A stretch of DNA of 64,000 nt from Hemileia vastatrix (GCA_030280995.1 JASXTE010000002.1:2592001-2656000), one strand, 5' to 3'; counted from the first letter of the stretch, positions 1 through 11,726 are shown. The notes: a model not told the origin generated them from the sequence alone. A program made the numbers and translations.

Positions 1-189
1 TTATTAGGCCATGGATAAGCTATTTAAACCATTATAAATTATATAATAGAATAATAATTATATATATATATAATAAAATAATATATATTATTATTTTAAC
101 CTTATTTTTAAGATATAAGCTTAATCTACTTAAGGTTATCTTATTTTAAGCATAAGAAATACTCAGTCCTAAGGATATTTAGGCTAATA
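1..189 (-). repeat. Element 1 3' LTR, partial
   Basis: This is a gapless copy of 7675-7863. On the minus strand the LTR should begin TGTCAG as in the right copy; here the two mutated bases read TATTAG. The rest of the LTR lies to the left of the window. Confidence 0.9.
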
Positions 190-201
190 CTCCCTCACCC
201 C
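190..201 (-). other. Element 1 polypurine tract
   Basis: On the minus strand this reads GGGGTGAGGGAG after a run of T, directly against the LTR start. That is the position and composition of the plus-strand priming site of an LTR retrotransposon. Bases 202-306 are the AT-rich 3' untranslated stretch of the element, with nothing else visible. Confidence 0.75.
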
Positions 202-306
202 AAAAAAAACAATAAAAAAATGTTAAGACATTTTAATTAAAACTAAGGAGTGAAATAATAAAAAATAAAAAATAATTTTTATAATACATATACTGAATGA
301 ACAGTA

Positions 307-3300
307 TTATTTAGATTTAAATTTTTTCAAGAGATTTTTAAGATCAGAGATTTCATTTTCTGGAATCCACTGGTCATATTCACTTGATTTATTTTTAAAT
401 CTTAATAGATACTCAACTCCCTTTTCTTTAGTAAGGTGTCTCTTTTTAAGTATCTTTTCAATTTCTGCCTTTTCCACTATTTCTTCAGGTTGCTGTTTAT
501 GCCTTCCTGATCTTCTTGGAAATAGAGCAGTATCATTAGAATGGTATGGTTTAATAAGAGAAATAGGAAATACTGGATGTTTTCTATCATAAAGTGCATA
601 TAGAATAACCTCAACAGCATTATTACCAACCATCTTTTTAACTACAAATGGTCCAATGAATGGATCCTTCAATTTAACATTACCATTTAAATTGAAATGT
701 AGCGTTGAAATAAGGACTTCATCACCCTCATTGAACGTTTGTTCTTTATGGGCTTTATCCCATCTTTTCATTTCATACTCAAAAGCCTTATTTATACATT
801 CTTGAGCATGTTTTCTGCATAATTCCTGCATCTGAAGAAAAGATTTTGTACATGGATGAATATCCAATCTAGGTAACTTATTAAGAGTTTTAGCAGTGGT
901 ATTAGGTACATAACCCAACCATAACTCAAATGGCTTTTTGCCAGTGACAGAATGTACTGTACTATTATATGCAAATTCTAAACCTGGGATAAGGGTTACC
1001 CAATCATGTGTGAATTTGTCATTGTCCTTAAAATTAAGACCAAAATCACAGTATCTTCTTATCATATCTTCTAAGGTTTGTATCATTCTCTCTGCTAGCC
1101 CATCAGTTTGTGGATGGTGTGCTGTAGAAGGTTTTAATTGACACCCTGAAACATCCATAAGTGACGTCCAGAACTCAGAAGTAAATTTAGGATCTCTGTC
1201 AGAAACTATTGCTTTGGGGAAACCTGCTGTATTTAACATTTGTGTCCACCATAAAAAAGCTAGGTCATTTGCAGGAACCTCTTTGTGGGTAGGAATAAAT
1301 TTACACATCTTTGTAAATCTATCTACAATTACCCAGCAGGAGTTATAACTCTTATGCCCTTCTATTGGCAAACCTGTTACAAAGTCCATGTTAATGATTT
1401 CCCATGGAGCTTTTGGTTGCTCAATTTGTTGTAATAAACCAGCTCTTTTTCCTGTTAATCTTTTAGATTTTTGACAAGAATCACATGTTTCAACATATTT
1501 CTGAACATCCTCAGACATGTTAATCCACCAAGCTGTGTTTTTTACCCTGGTTAATGTTTTATGGTAGTCATAATGACCTGCTAATATATCATCATGACAT
1601 ATACTTAACATTAACTCCTTCATTGAAGGGGGAATTACAATTACATTACTTAATTTTTTCCTGTAATATATAAAACCATCCTCAATGGAAAATTTTCCTT
1701 TTTCTAATGCCTCTTTATACTTAATTGGTAATGTTTTTATTAAACCATTCATTGAAGCATTAGATGGATCATTTAATATTGTAGTTAATTTACTTAAGTC
1801 AGGATCTGAATAATAATTATCAAGAATTGATTGCATAAATTCATCCTCAAGATCTACAATATAAATGCCATAAATGTTAATAATCTCTGACTCAGGAACA
1901 TAAGCAGGATTATCATCATTATTAGGCAGAGGTACTCTAGATAACAGATCTACATTAGAGTGCAAGGTTCCTGCTCTATGTGTAATAGTCATCCGTCCTC
2001 TGTATTCTTGTACAGCTAATTGCCATCTAAACATGTGTCTATTAGGAGTTTTCATGTTTAAGAGTGACTTAACTGCACTACAGTCAGTTATTAACTCAAA
2101 TTTTTGGTCTTCAAGGTAATAATGTAGCTTTTCAAGAGCCCATACTACTTCCAAACATTCAAGTTGAGTAGCACCATATTTCAATTCACCACTTCTCAGA
2201 GTACGTGAAATATAGCAGATTACTACTTCTGACATTTTACCTTCAATAAGTTGTTTTTGATGCAAAGCAGCACCCAGTCCAATAAAACTTGCATCTGTAT
2301 ATAATACAAAAGGTAATTGGAAATCTGGTAATCCCAAGATAGGAGCTGTCATTAAACATTCTTTCAACTTATTAAAAGCTTGTTGTCTTTCATTATTCCA
2401 AATGAAAGCTTTTGATTTCTTTATCGGTGTGGTCAGTGGTGCAGCAATTGATTGGTAGTTTTTTATATATTGTCTATAATAACCACACATTCCAAGAAAA
2501 GATTTTACATCCTTCACATTTTGAGGAATGCCAATATTCTTTATTGCAGCCACTTTATTTTGGTCCACACATATTTGTAAGCCAGATACAATATGACCAA
2601 GCACTTTTAAAGATTCAAACCCAAATTTACATTTTTTCAATGCAGGGGTCATTTTTATTTCATCCATTTTCTGAAATACTTTCCTTAAATGGATTAAGTG
2701 TTCATCAAATGTTTTAGAGAACACTATGATGTCATCAATGTATACCATTAACCATCCCTCAATCATTTCATTATGGAATGTTATATCCATTAACTTCTGA
2801 AATACTGATGGAGCATTTTTTGGTCCAAATGGCATTCTGACATACTTATAAATTCCCATGTGTGTTGTTATCAACAAAAAGTTCTGTGAATTCTTTTCAA
2901 CAGGAATTTGATGGTACCCTTTATTTCCATCTAGGCAACTTATATATTTAGCACCTTTAAGGGTAGCATGTATAGAGGCAATCCTTGGCAAGGGATAAAT
3001 ATCATCTACTGTAAATGTATTTAATGCTCTATAATCACCGCACAGTCTTGCTTTATCTTGTTCATAAGAAATTAGCACTGGTGATATTACACAATATTTT
3101 GGTGTAGTTTCAACCTTCTCAAGAATGTTCATTTTTAATAACATCTTAATATTATCCTCTATGTCTTTCCTCATCATTGGTGAAGCAGGGTATGGTTTCT
3201 TTTTAAGACTAGCAGGAATATTATCCATATCACAGGTTAAACTAATTTTCATTTCATGATCTTTTACAAGGCCAAGTTCATTTGTACCATGTGCAAAAGC

Positions 3301-5766
3301 CATTGGAAAAGCTTTAATTAATTCCAAAATATTATCTTTCTCAGTTTCACTTATCTGAGTGCCAAATGATGCTTTTGAAATTTCTGTTTCCAGAAGTTCC
3401 ATCTCATTGGATTCTCTTCCTTTAGACGGGGAATTTGTTACTGACTCAATGTGTAAGACAGTGTTAAAAGAATTTATTTTAAATTTCCTTTTACCATTCA
3501 TGCCAATTGTAAAATTGTTATTAGCAGGGTCTAATTTTACACCAAATTTAGTCAGAATATCATTTCCAATGATAAAACAGTTACTAAAATTTGTATTATC
3601 CATTACTACAAAGTCACAAGTTACCCTTACATAACCATGTTGGTGTTTAAAGAAAACAGCAGCTTTGTATTTACCAATGGGGTGTAGTACTGATCCAAAA
3701 CCTCTCCAATTTTTATTCTGAAGTGGTTCAAGCTTAAACTTATATTCACTATCAATTTTCTGTAATGTATTAGTGGAAACAACTGAACCAGCAGCTCCTG
3801 TGTCCAATACTATATTAACATTTTCACCAGAAATGATAGCTGGAACCGTGATAGGTGTCATTCTAAAGTTATCAGCTTGTATATCCTTAATGATTTCAGC
3901 ATCCTCAAAATTCATTAAAGATTCATTTGAGTCCATATTTAATATTGGATTTTCAAAGATGGACAAATCATCTTCCAACATACAGACTTCATTTTCATCA
4001 CTATATGAGATATTGCTGTCATAATCACTTGATTCTTTACTTTTTTCAGTTTCAGTTTCAGATTCACGTTGATTTTCAACAATATTTATGTTTTTCTCAC
4101 ATTTGTGACCTTTGACCCAAGGTCTGTTACACTTATAACAAGTATTTGTTTCATACTTTTTTGGTACTACAGGTGCAGTAGGTTTTTTCTGCTTCTCCTG
4201 AAGTGTTTTTGAATTCTGAGTTTTTACAGGTTCAACATTTTGCTTATAAGTGGAATACCTTGATTCATACTTATGGTTTAATAATATTTCATTGCAAATA
4301 TTAATAAAGTCAGAATATTCAGTAACATTTAATGTTCTAGCTACAACAATGTCTCTGACAGATATAGGTAATTTGTATATTATCTTATCTTTCCATAAGT
4401 TAAAATCCATATGAGGCTCAATGGCTTTTAATATTTTGTTTAAATTCATTAAAAATACCATAGGTTTGTCACCATTCAACGGATTATACCTAGTCTTCTC
4501 ATACAGTCTCTGCTGAGTAAGCCTGAATTTAGAACCTCCAAATTGTTTTTCAATAAGTTGTTTCCATTCAGCCCAAGAGTAGTCTCTACCCTCACTTAAG
4601 ACAGCTTCAAACCATAATAAAGCAACATCCTTAAATAAAGAAATTAATTTTGATGTTATCTCTTCATCTGGTAACTTATATGAGAATTTCAAGTTGTCAA
4701 TTCTTTGAATAAAATGTTGCCAATCAGAGCTGGCTTCCCCATCATAAGTTGTGTACTGATCTATCTTAGGCCAGTTCTTCTGATTGGATTTTATCTCACA
4801 AATCTTAGGTAAATTCAACAACTCATTCACTTTTGATAAATGGTCTTGTATTTCTTCCTGCACGGATTTGTGACTTACATTTTCAGATTTGACACTACAA
4901 CCAGATGGTTTTAATTGTGGTGGTACAGGGAAGGAATGAGATTCACTTTTGCCAATGAAAGGATTATTATTATATTGATTATACTTATGATTATCCTGGT
5001 TCATCAGTAGATTGGCTGTTTCAATCTCAACTTTAGTTAATCTTTGTAGCAACTCAGAGACACTTTGATTTGTCTGGGCAAAAGATAACTTTGTTCTTGA
5101 TTCAGTTTTTAATAAATGTGTTTCATATAATTTTTCTAACTCACAAAATTTGTTTGAAAGGTCATTATATTTATTACTCAATGAATCATATTTAAGAGTT
5201 AGAGACAAATGTTCTTTCTCTAATTCTTTATTACGTTTTGCTAATTGAGAAATGTTCAATGTCAAGGATGAAATTGTATCACTAGTGAGCTTAACTGTCT
5301 GTTCCTCACAATCAGTCATTCTATTCCACAATGCTGAAACAATTCTATGGACAGTTGGATTATTGTTAAAATATTCCATGTCCTCCTTTTCAATTCTCTC
5401 ACTCTCCTGTGAACTTCTCATCTCACTAGTAGGTGGTTGCAACTGAGGATTAACTGTATTATCATTGTATATAGTACTGTTATTATGGAAAAATGACAAG
5501 TCAGGTGTATCCACTCTAAAACCTAAATTTCTTAAATCCTCCTCTATTTTTTGTACAGATTTAACATCAATAGAATTACCTATATTGTAATTATCAGTAT
5601 TATGTCTAATCTGAGAGGGTAATTTACTTACCAAGGGATGGTTGCCAGTCCTGATTTTTGGCGCTTTTTTCCCTTGTAAGGGTGAGCTGAGGAAGTCAGA
5701 TGAGGGGGTGGATCCCTGTTGCAACTGTGGCTTGTCCACTGTTGGTGAAACCAGTCCCATTTCCAT
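307..5766 (-). CDS. Gag-Pol polyprotein of element 1, with chromodomain
   Basis: This is one open frame of 1819 codons. Visible domains in order are: a coiled coil near residues 145-220; a retrotransposon gag domain about 330-500; a zinc knuckle at 543-556 (Cys-X2-Cys-X7-His-X-Cys); an aspartic protease DTGA around 655; a reverse transcriptase with YIDD at 1009-1012; an RNase H with its first Asp (YTDAS) near 1158; and an HHCC-type integrase with catalytic D1461, D1523 and E1559, the last pair spaced D-35-E. A chromodomain fills about 1764-1819, with the conserved YLLRF and W-I-P positions. Such chromodomains steer integration to marked chromatin. All catalytic residues are present, so the enzymes look functional. 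The Met at 5766 is probably not the true start, because gag continues upstream in other frames (next entry). Whether this copy can still make a complete Gag is doubtful. Confidence 0.93.
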   Translation of the reverse strand: MEMGLVSPTVDKPQLQQGSTPSSDFLSSPLQGKKAPKIRTGNHPLVSKLPSQIRHNTDNYNIGNSIDVKSVQKIEEDLRNLGFRVDTPDLSFFHNNSTIYNDNTVNPQLQPPTSEMRSSQESERIEKEDMEYFNNNPTVHRIVSALWNRMTDCEEQTVKLTSDTISSLTLNISQLAKRNKELEKEHLSLTLKYDSLSNKYNDLSNKFCELEKLYETHLLKTESRTKLSFAQTNQSVSELLQRLTKVEIETANLLMNQDNHKYNQYNNNPFIGKSESHSFPVPPQLKPSGCSVKSENVSHKSVQEEIQDHLSKVNELLNLPKICEIKSNQKNWPKIDQYTTYDGEASSDWQHFIQRIDNLKFSYKLPDEEITSKLISLFKDVALLWFEAVLSEGRDYSWAEWKQLIEKQFGGSKFRLTQQRLYEKTRYNPLNGDKPMVFLMNLNKILKAIEPHMDFNLWKDKIIYKLPISVRDIVVARTLNVTEYSDFINICNEILLNHKYESRYSTYKQNVEPVKTQNSKTLQEKQKKPTAPVVPKKYETNTCYKCNRPWVKGHKCEKNINIVENQRESETETEKSKESSDYDSNISYSDENEVCMLEDDLSIFENPILNMDSNESLMNFEDAEIIKDIQADNFRMTPITVPAIISGENVNIVLDTGAAGSVVSTNTLQKIDSEYKFKLEPLQNKNWRGFGSVLHPIGKYKAAVFFKHQHGYVRVTCDFVVMDNTNFSNCFIIGNDILTKFGVKLDPANNNFTIGMNGKRKFKINSFNTVLHIESVTNSPSKGRESNEMELLETEISKASFGTQISETEKDNILELIKAFPMAFAHGTNELGLVKDHEMKISLTCDMDNIPASLKKKPYPASPMMRKDIEDNIKMLLKMNILEKVETTPKYCVISPVLISYEQDKARLCGDYRALNTFTVDDIYPLPRIASIHATLKGAKYISCLDGNKGYHQIPVEKNSQNFLLITTHMGIYKYVRMPFGPKNAPSVFQKLMDITFHNEMIEGWLMVYIDDIIVFSKTFDEHLIHLRKVFQKMDEIKMTPALKKCKFGFESLKVLGHIVSGLQICVDQNKVAAIKNIGIPQNVKDVKSFLGMCGYYRQYIKNYQSIAAPLTTPIKKSKAFIWNNERQQAFNKLKECLMTAPILGLPDFQLPFVLYTDASFIGLGAALHQKQLIEGKMSEVVICYISRTLRSGELKYGATQLECLEVVWALEKLHYYLEDQKFELITDCSAVKSLLNMKTPNRHMFRWQLAVQEYRGRMTITHRAGTLHSNVDLLSRVPLPNNDDNPAYVPESEIINIYGIYIVDLEDEFMQSILDNYYSDPDLSKLTTILNDPSNASMNGLIKTLPIKYKEALEKGKFSIEDGFIYYRKKLSNVIVIPPSMKELMLSICHDDILAGHYDYHKTLTRVKNTAWWINMSEDVQKYVETCDSCQKSKRLTGKRAGLLQQIEQPKAPWEIINMDFVTGLPIEGHKSYNSCWVIVDRFTKMCKFIPTHKEVPANDLAFLWWTQMLNTAGFPKAIVSDRDPKFTSEFWTSLMDVSGCQLKPSTAHHPQTDGLAERMIQTLEDMIRRYCDFGLNFKDNDKFTHDWVTLIPGLEFAYNSTVHSVTGKKPFELWLGYVPNTTAKTLNKLPRLDIHPCTKSFLQMQELCRKHAQECINKAFEYEMKRWDKAHKEQTFNEGDEVLISTLHFNLNGNVKLKDPFIGPFVVKKMVGNNAVEVILYALYDRKHPVFPISLIKPYHSNDTALFPRRSGRHKQQPEEIVEKAEIEKILKKRHLTKEKGVEYLLRFKNKSSEYDQWIPENEISDLKNLLKKFKSK

Positions 5767-6174
5767 TTGTCTACCAGGATTTTCTTCTGGGAGTGAGTGG
5801 ACCCTCCTTGGGTAGGGGGTTGCTTATTTGATTGACTGGGCTGGCCTCCCTTTAATTCTGCCATTTCCTGATTCATCTGCTGAAAACCTACCTTGCAATT
5901 GTTTTGCAACTGCTCTACTTCCTTGAACATGAGAGATTTTGATTCCTCCAACTTCAGAACCTGTTTGGCCAGGTGGGACAGTTGATCCTGAAGACGAGGA
6001 GATGTCTTTTTTATAGTTATCTTTTTTAAGAGGGCCTCCTTTTCCTCTATACTCATGCTTTCTGGCTGGGGGTACTGTTGTCCCTCGATGGTGATGTCCT
6101 GGAAAGTTTTTGTTAGCTTTAGACCTGGTATTATAAGCAGGCTGTTCACTTACACTGTCCTGGGGAGCACTCAT
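5767..6174 (-). pseudogene. N-terminal gag of element 1, two compensating frameshifts
   Basis: The likely original start is the ATG at 6174, opening a typical Gag N-terminus with YNTRSK. That frame is the same as the main ORF but meets a stop at about 5824. The sensible protein (an acidic, coiled-coil-like stretch rich in E, K, Q and L) is in another frame from about 6110 to 5770. The reading therefore moves +1 near 6110 and back by -1 near 5770, as expected from one inserted and one lost base. The alternate frame stays open to 5628. Programmed shifting at both points seems less likely than mutation. Confidence 0.65.
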
Positions 6175-6457
6175 ATTGTTCAGAATAACAATATTTTACG
6201 TCTACAAAAGGAAAAAACTCTATTTAATTAGTAGACAAAAGATATTAGCAATTATATTACTAATAAAAAAGCAATGGAGCTTACCCTGAATTTATATCTT
6301 TATTTATTTAAATAAAATGTAAGAAAAATTCGAAAAAATCTGTTAAAAATATAATAATAAGTTTTAACTAGACCTCTATAAGGTTGAATAATTAGATTAC
6401 CAAGCTTTAGCCAAATACCAATTTAACTGGGTGTTATATTGGTGTCCAAATACCAAG
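6175..6457 (-). other. Element 1 leader with candidate primer binding site
   Basis: This is an AT-rich untranslated leader between the LTR and gag. Read on the minus strand, 6456-6441 gives TTGGTATTTGGACACC, starting with the TGG expected to pair with a tRNA CCA end, one base after a possible LTR end in CA. The tRNA was not identified, and self-priming cannot be excluded. Confidence 0.35.
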
Positions 6458-7863
6458 TGAAATTGGGTTTATATTGGGTACAGTTACTACTGTAAATATC
6501 TAATTTTTATGATAAAAAATTAGTACAATTATTATAAGGGTTCTTTTCCGCAATCAATGAGTTATGATGACCCATTAATATGCAGCAGACCCAAATATTT
6601 GGTTAATTTTGAGTTGTACTAAGGTAAAAATCACGTCCCAAGGCTTATACTAAATAATAAGTAAAATATAAGGAAAGACACCCAATTGTCAGTATAGTCT
6701 AGTATATAAGTATGATATAATAGTGTTATTTTATGGTCCTACTACTTATTGATAAATGATTTAGTGATTAAACCTCAGGGAAAGACTAATAGAATAGTTA
6801 TACTCAAATAAAACTCACAATACTTGGATTTAAATGCGTGCTAGTGGTGGAAAATAGAAGAATAAAATATAGTTATAGCTTTTATAAAGATAATATCAAT
6901 TTATAAGGGCTTTATAATATATTTCTGAATACTAATAATTGTATTGTAGTGTTTGTTTGAAGTGTAGTAATTGAATGATGATAATAAACCGTCAAAATCC
7001 CCTCTTACTTATACCCAAATCCACTGGAGTGCACAGACCTTCAATCCAGATGATGTCACTGCTATCCCCGGCAATTACAGCACTGTGAGGTCCCATCACC
7101 TCCCCATGGCGTCCACTTCAAGCAGTTTCAACACCCAGACCTCCAGTAAGGACACTCCATCACTATTAATAATAACACAGAGTCATACCATAAATAGAAA
7201 ACCCAGATAAAAGCAGATACCATAAAGAAACAGGTAAAATAAATAATCAAAAAGAGATTTAATGAAACTAAAAGCATATAAAGGAAACAGATAAAATGTC
7301 CAAGCCCCCAATAACATCCCCAAGCATCCACATTAACCCAGAAACATCCTTCCAACCCATAAATCCGTGAATAACCATCCAAGGAAGTAATTTTAGTTGT
7401 CCAAACTGGGTGTATGCGCCTGATATAGGTGTCTATGCTTCTGTAGGTGTTGTGAGTCCACTGATTTCGTCCATATGACCTAAAATGAGCAGAAAAACAA
7501 AGGTTATAGGCTATTAAGGGGCTAAAACCCACTTATATACCTAAATATACATAATATACTGCATATTTCACTGAATATGAGATTTATGTATGCATATAAG
7601 CTTATGTATGTCAATAATTACTTCATATCACTTAAGATAAGTATATTATGACTCTATTAACACCTTAATAAGTATTATTAGGCCATGGATAAGCTATTTA
7701 AACTATTATAAATTATATAATAGAATAATAATTATATATATATATAATAAAATAATATATATTATTATTTTAACCTTATTTTTAAGATATAAGCTTAATC
7801 TACCTAAGGTTATCTTATTTTAAGCATAAGAAATACTCAGTCCTAAGTATATTTAGGCTGACA
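6458..7863 (-). repeat. Element 1 5' LTR
   Basis: The outer end at 7863 is firm: it starts TGTCAG on the minus strand and the last 189 bp match the left LTR. The inner edge at 6458 is inferred from a TG next to a primer-binding-like sequence, giving about 1.4 kb. Short ORFs inside are not convincing genes. Confidence 0.6.
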
Positions 7864-7913
7864 ATCTGGGTTCCTCTCATCCTGGGAGATAGTAACACAA
7901 AAAATGCCAGTCC

Positions 7914-8594
7914 CTAATGAAAATGTTGGCACCTTTCTGGCGGTCGCCCTATCTTGTCATCTGAGACTTCATCATAAAATTCCCTTTCTTTCTCTAACTG
8001 CGCAGCTCCAGAGTACTTAGTCTCCCAGCCACTATCCTTGCGCCCTACTAAGACTCCTGTTACTGGAACACCATCATCACCCATAATCCTTTTTGCAATA
8101 GTCTTATTCAAACAATAATCTATAGTTGCATAATAATCCATTAAAAATGGCATGTCTAAAACTGGTTTAACTACACCCATTGGAACATGAAAGTGTATAT
8201 CCCTCGTTGCTCCCACAACTTTAGTGCGTACATACTCTGCTACACCTATAACAGGTAACCTACCTCCACCAATTCCTGCAACAGTGCCTTCACTGTCTTT
8301 AACAGGAAGACCTAACTCCACTGCATCATCCACTGACACCACGTTAATTAGTGAACCTGTATCCACTAACGCTTTAATTTGCTTACCATTTACAGTAATT
8401 GTTAAATACCCTAAGGGTCCTGCATAATGTGGTGCCCTAAGTATTCTAATGACCGGCTGAAATGACTTCTGTTCAACATCAAACTCAGCGCAATTAGCAA
8501 TACTATGCTTCCTACACTTATCCACAATTCCATTTGCTACATGCTGCACTACTTCTGTCAGCATCCCCAATGGAACAGAAACTGTAGTTTTCAA
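7914..8594 (-). pseudogene. Retroelement aspartic protease region of element 2
   Basis: This is an open stretch of 226 codons. It contains the retropepsin-like active-site triplet in DTGS (about residue 77), the following hydrophobic segment, and the second loop near GIGGG. It aligns by eye with the protease regions of elements 4 and 5, including the downstream KPVLDMPFLMD-like block. No independent start is expected, since this is part of a Gag-protease reading frame that is broken upstream. Beyond it, 7898-7904 carries the same T6G run (minus strand) that marks the frameshift site in elements 4 and 5, but the frames no longer match. Confidence 0.75.
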
Positions 8595-10213
8595 TTATTG
8601 CGCAACTAAATCCTCAGCCCCTTTAGGAAAATCAGAGTGAGCCGGGCGCTGCATTCTCCATTTAGGTTGCGTTGCCTTCGCACCAGCTTTTGCTCTTCCA
8701 GGTAGGTTCTTTGGAATATTGTGCCTTGCTCCTGGCATTCCTTCAGCAGGTACCACTCTTTGCTGTACTACCTCTGACTCCTCCAACATTGCGGTTTGAT
8801 CTTCTACCTAGGGATCCACACTATAACCTCCTGGTTCCATACCATCCATTTCAACATCCTTGATAGGTGCAAGTGTATTTTCTCTAGTAGTATACCCTAC
8901 TTCCTCCATATCCTCTAGATTTTCATACCTAGTGCCAGTCCTTCTTGGCCTAGTAACTGTAGGTGGGGCCATTTTCTTGTGCTTTGCTGCGAACATCTCC
9001 AAACGCGCTGCAACTGCTCCCTCTTTTACTTTAAAATCCAGCACTTTGCAATTAACTCCAAAATTTAATGACTTCGCATCCTTGCCTCTCTCTTTAATTT
9101 CAGCCTCTTTACCTTGTTTGACCTGCCTTCCATAGACTTTCTATTAATATGATCAATGACCATGGCTCGCATCCCTTGATCCTTGTCTTTAACAAGCTTA
9201 GTACTGTCTTCCAACATAAGTGTAGTCCTGTCCTCGTAAACTACCTTTTCCTCTTTATCCCCTTTGAAGCGCATTACACCTCATCCTTGTATGCCCCTCT
9301 TTATTACAATAATAGCACACCATAGCAGAAAAACGTGAAGGTTGAGGAGAACTCTTCGGCCTAAACGACTCTTTTACCTTTGCCGCTTCAATTATCTTTT
9401 TCTCCAGCTCATCAATCCTTACCATAACTGAATCTGGCTCCTTAGTAAAAACTTTAACTTTAGGTGACGACATCTGAGGAGACGATCATACGCCAGACGC
9501 ATCTTCATTAATATCCTCATTATCCAAAGCAACCCTAGCTGCGCAACGCTCAACTCTATGGAACTTCATTTCAGCTTCCACTGCCGTTTCAACTTCTTCT
9601 AATCCAGGGTACTTATAATTTCCGTCCCTTTTTTAACCAGCTTTCCTTTGTTATCCAAGCGCCTTTTTGTCCAGTCTTCAACTTCTGGTGCTAACGCTTC
9701 ACAAAACCAAGGTAAAGATGCATTAGCATCACTAAAATCTTCATCACTAACTAAATATTCCACTTTTTGGTCAAAGTCTTCCCTAAAACTTTTAAATTCC
9801 TTAGGGTCTCGAACATCCCCTTTAGCTTTGACCTTTTTTACCAAGATATCCAGGTCCTTCATGGTATACCTAGTTTCCTCGGTAACCTTTGGTCATCTCT
9901 AGAGCATCTGTTCTTTTAGCACTGGCCAATCTCGCTCTTCATGCCCTTTTAGATCCTCTAAATTGTCTTTGCACTCTTTAGTTACAAAGAATAGTACTTT
10001 ACGCACCATATCATATTCAGTCGCTCCATGAACTTCAGCTGCCTGTTCAAACCTGCGTAAAAACTTCTTGGTATTAATGCCTGCAAAACGCAAGCTTTCA
10101 TCTTTACACTTAATGATCGTAGTTACCGTCTTTGGCAACAATGCCAAAGAATTGGACAATTTAACCCTCTCCTGACATCCCCTAGATGTAGTTGCAGTAG
10201 GATCCATTCCCAA
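8595..10213 (-). pseudogene. Gag of element 2, multiply broken
   Basis: The frame begins near 10213, with the probable Met at 10207 matching the element 3 start. The segments read in order are an N-terminal gag piece (10213-9899), a second gag piece (9862-9599), a zinc-knuckle piece (9473-9255) and a basic or proline-rich tail (9274-8595). The knuckle has C-X2-C-X4-H-X4-C spacing. Stops and shifts separate the pieces, so the gene is dead. Each piece has a counterpart in the plus-strand gag at 37371-38834. Confidence 0.8.
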
Positions 10214-10447
10214 AATATAAAATCAAAACAGAGATCATGAAAAAACACACTTGGTAATTAAGCCTGACTATATTCACGATACAGCCCTACACTACCTTCT
10301 GATATTTGCTATTAATCCACTTGTTGTAGACCCTACGACTCTTCCACTGAAGCACCGGCTTAGTTACGTCATCTTGAAAAAACCCTAAAAACCAAACAAT
10401 CTAATCAAAAACACTAGTTACAATTATGCTACTGTTGGGATACCAAT
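10214..10447 (-). other. Element 2 leader and primer binding site
   Basis: Directly inside the LTR, the minus strand reads TTGGTATCCCAACAGTAG (10446 downward). This is a good tRNA-primer site starting with TGG, and its counterpart in element 3 differs by only a few bases. The remaining leader shows nothing else. Confidence 0.65.
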
Positions 10448-11655
10448 TGTAGACTGTTCTAAAGTACTAAGCAGTAGACACAATGCGAGATGGGTTGGTT
10501 CTCCTCTTCAATTTCTAAAAAGAAGCGCCTTCCACTCTTATTTTTAAAGACAGCGCAATAATGTGTAACACTAATATTTGATTAGAAAGTATATAAGATG
10601 AGAGATGAGTTTTAGAGATCAGGAAAAACAAGTATTACTATCTGGATATTTCTATTCTTACTAAGCGCTAATATCCATAGCTACTCCCTCTTGAAGCTCT
10701 CTCTTTGAATATGCCTTATTATAGCAATAAAATAACTCTAATAATAGTCAATCCTACTAAATCTATATATTCCCTCTATTTTACACTCTTTCACTTATGC
10801 TATATGAAATACACACACAGATGCACAAATGATAAAAGACTCAAAAATATCTCTAATATAATATTCTATATATTCTACTTACTACTACAAGATTCCCTAT
10901 CTTTATCAAATATTACTCCTTTTTTATATTTTTCCAGTACTCAAGACACATTTCCGTAGTGGATCTCCAGAGCTGGCTTTAGAGCCACATTAGTAAAAAA
11001 ATAACTAATCTATTAGTAAACTACGTACACTGCTTGTAACAACTACGGCACCTAAAACATACCTTATGATTACTAACGCTAGTATTAACTTGTTTCACTC
11101 ATACTCCACATATCCATTTTGACTATACCTTCCTTTTTGTTTCAGCTCTATTTTCAGGTTTGACCCATTCTAACGCTGATCCTAGTTGCCTTGACTCTTG
11201 GGTAGCTTTGAGATTGAGTCCCCACTCTCCTTTCTTTAATACTAAATTCATAGTTCTGACGATTCACTTAACTAGCTTGCTTCCCTTATTACCTGTTTCA
11301 GTAAGTTACCCAAATAGCCGTGGTACATTATACTATGCACTTGAGTTGTCCTTAAGCTAAAAATCTTTTCTTAATGCGTAACACATCATTATTGGAAAGT
11401 CCAAATCCATATTGTTTAGCGCTTTACAGTCCCAAATGAATAACACACAATTCCCCATTGTGCGGCACATCTTGCTGCAAAATCTGAGCGCACAGACCCT
11501 CAATCCTTTTCGGCGCTTCCATTTCCTTTTCTCTTTGAAACACACAAATACATATTATATTTTAGCACTACCTACTGCACTAACTTCCTTTGTTCTTCCT
11601 GGACTACGCGCCCTGATTGGTCTAAAATTATGCTACCTGTGAGGCGCATACCACA
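10448..11655 (-). repeat. Element 2 5' LTR
   Basis: The LTR is 1208 bp, beginning TGTAGACTG and ending ACCACA on the plus strand (TG...CA). It is homologous over its length to the LTR at 35932-37129 in opposite orientation, which fixes both edges. It carries locally GC-richer blocks around GCGC motifs. Bases 11656-11726 separate it from the helicase remnant. Confidence 0.88.
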
Positions 11656-11726
11656 CCGTTTTCTTCAATATTCCTCATTCTTGTATTAACACAACTTCTG
11701 AAATTTCCTTTACAAGGGATAATAAA

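Larger units (their letters stand above)
1..7863 (-). mobile_element. Element 1: Ty3/Gypsy chromovirus, nearly complete
   Basis: The element lies on the minus strand. The right (5') LTR ends at 7863, and the left (3') LTR is present only as its last 189 bp because the window starts inside it. Bases 1-189 align without gaps to 7675-7863 with about five differences, so the insertion is fairly recent. A polypurine tract at 190-201 abuts the left LTR. Gag-pol occupies 307-6174 and a leader 6175-6457. The element is inserted in element 2, just downstream of that element's protease; the candidate right copy of the 5-bp target duplication is 7864-7868, but its partner lies outside the window. The C-terminal chromodomain places it among chromoviruses. 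Confidence 0.9.
7864..11655 (-). mobile_element. Element 2: Ty3/Gypsy retroelement, decayed, interrupted by element 1
   Basis: The 5' LTR (10448-11655), leader, gag and protease remain on the minus strand. The element is broken at 7863 by the outer LTR edge of element 1, so its pol would lie left of the window. Its LTR and gag are clearly related to element 3 at 35932-38834, which lies in the opposite orientation. Confidence 0.85.

Noticed and set aside
7128..7532. 134-codon minus-strand ORF in the LTR of element 1
   Set aside because: It is hydrophobic by chance in AT-rich DNA, lies inside the LTR and has no counterpart in the protein families seen here.
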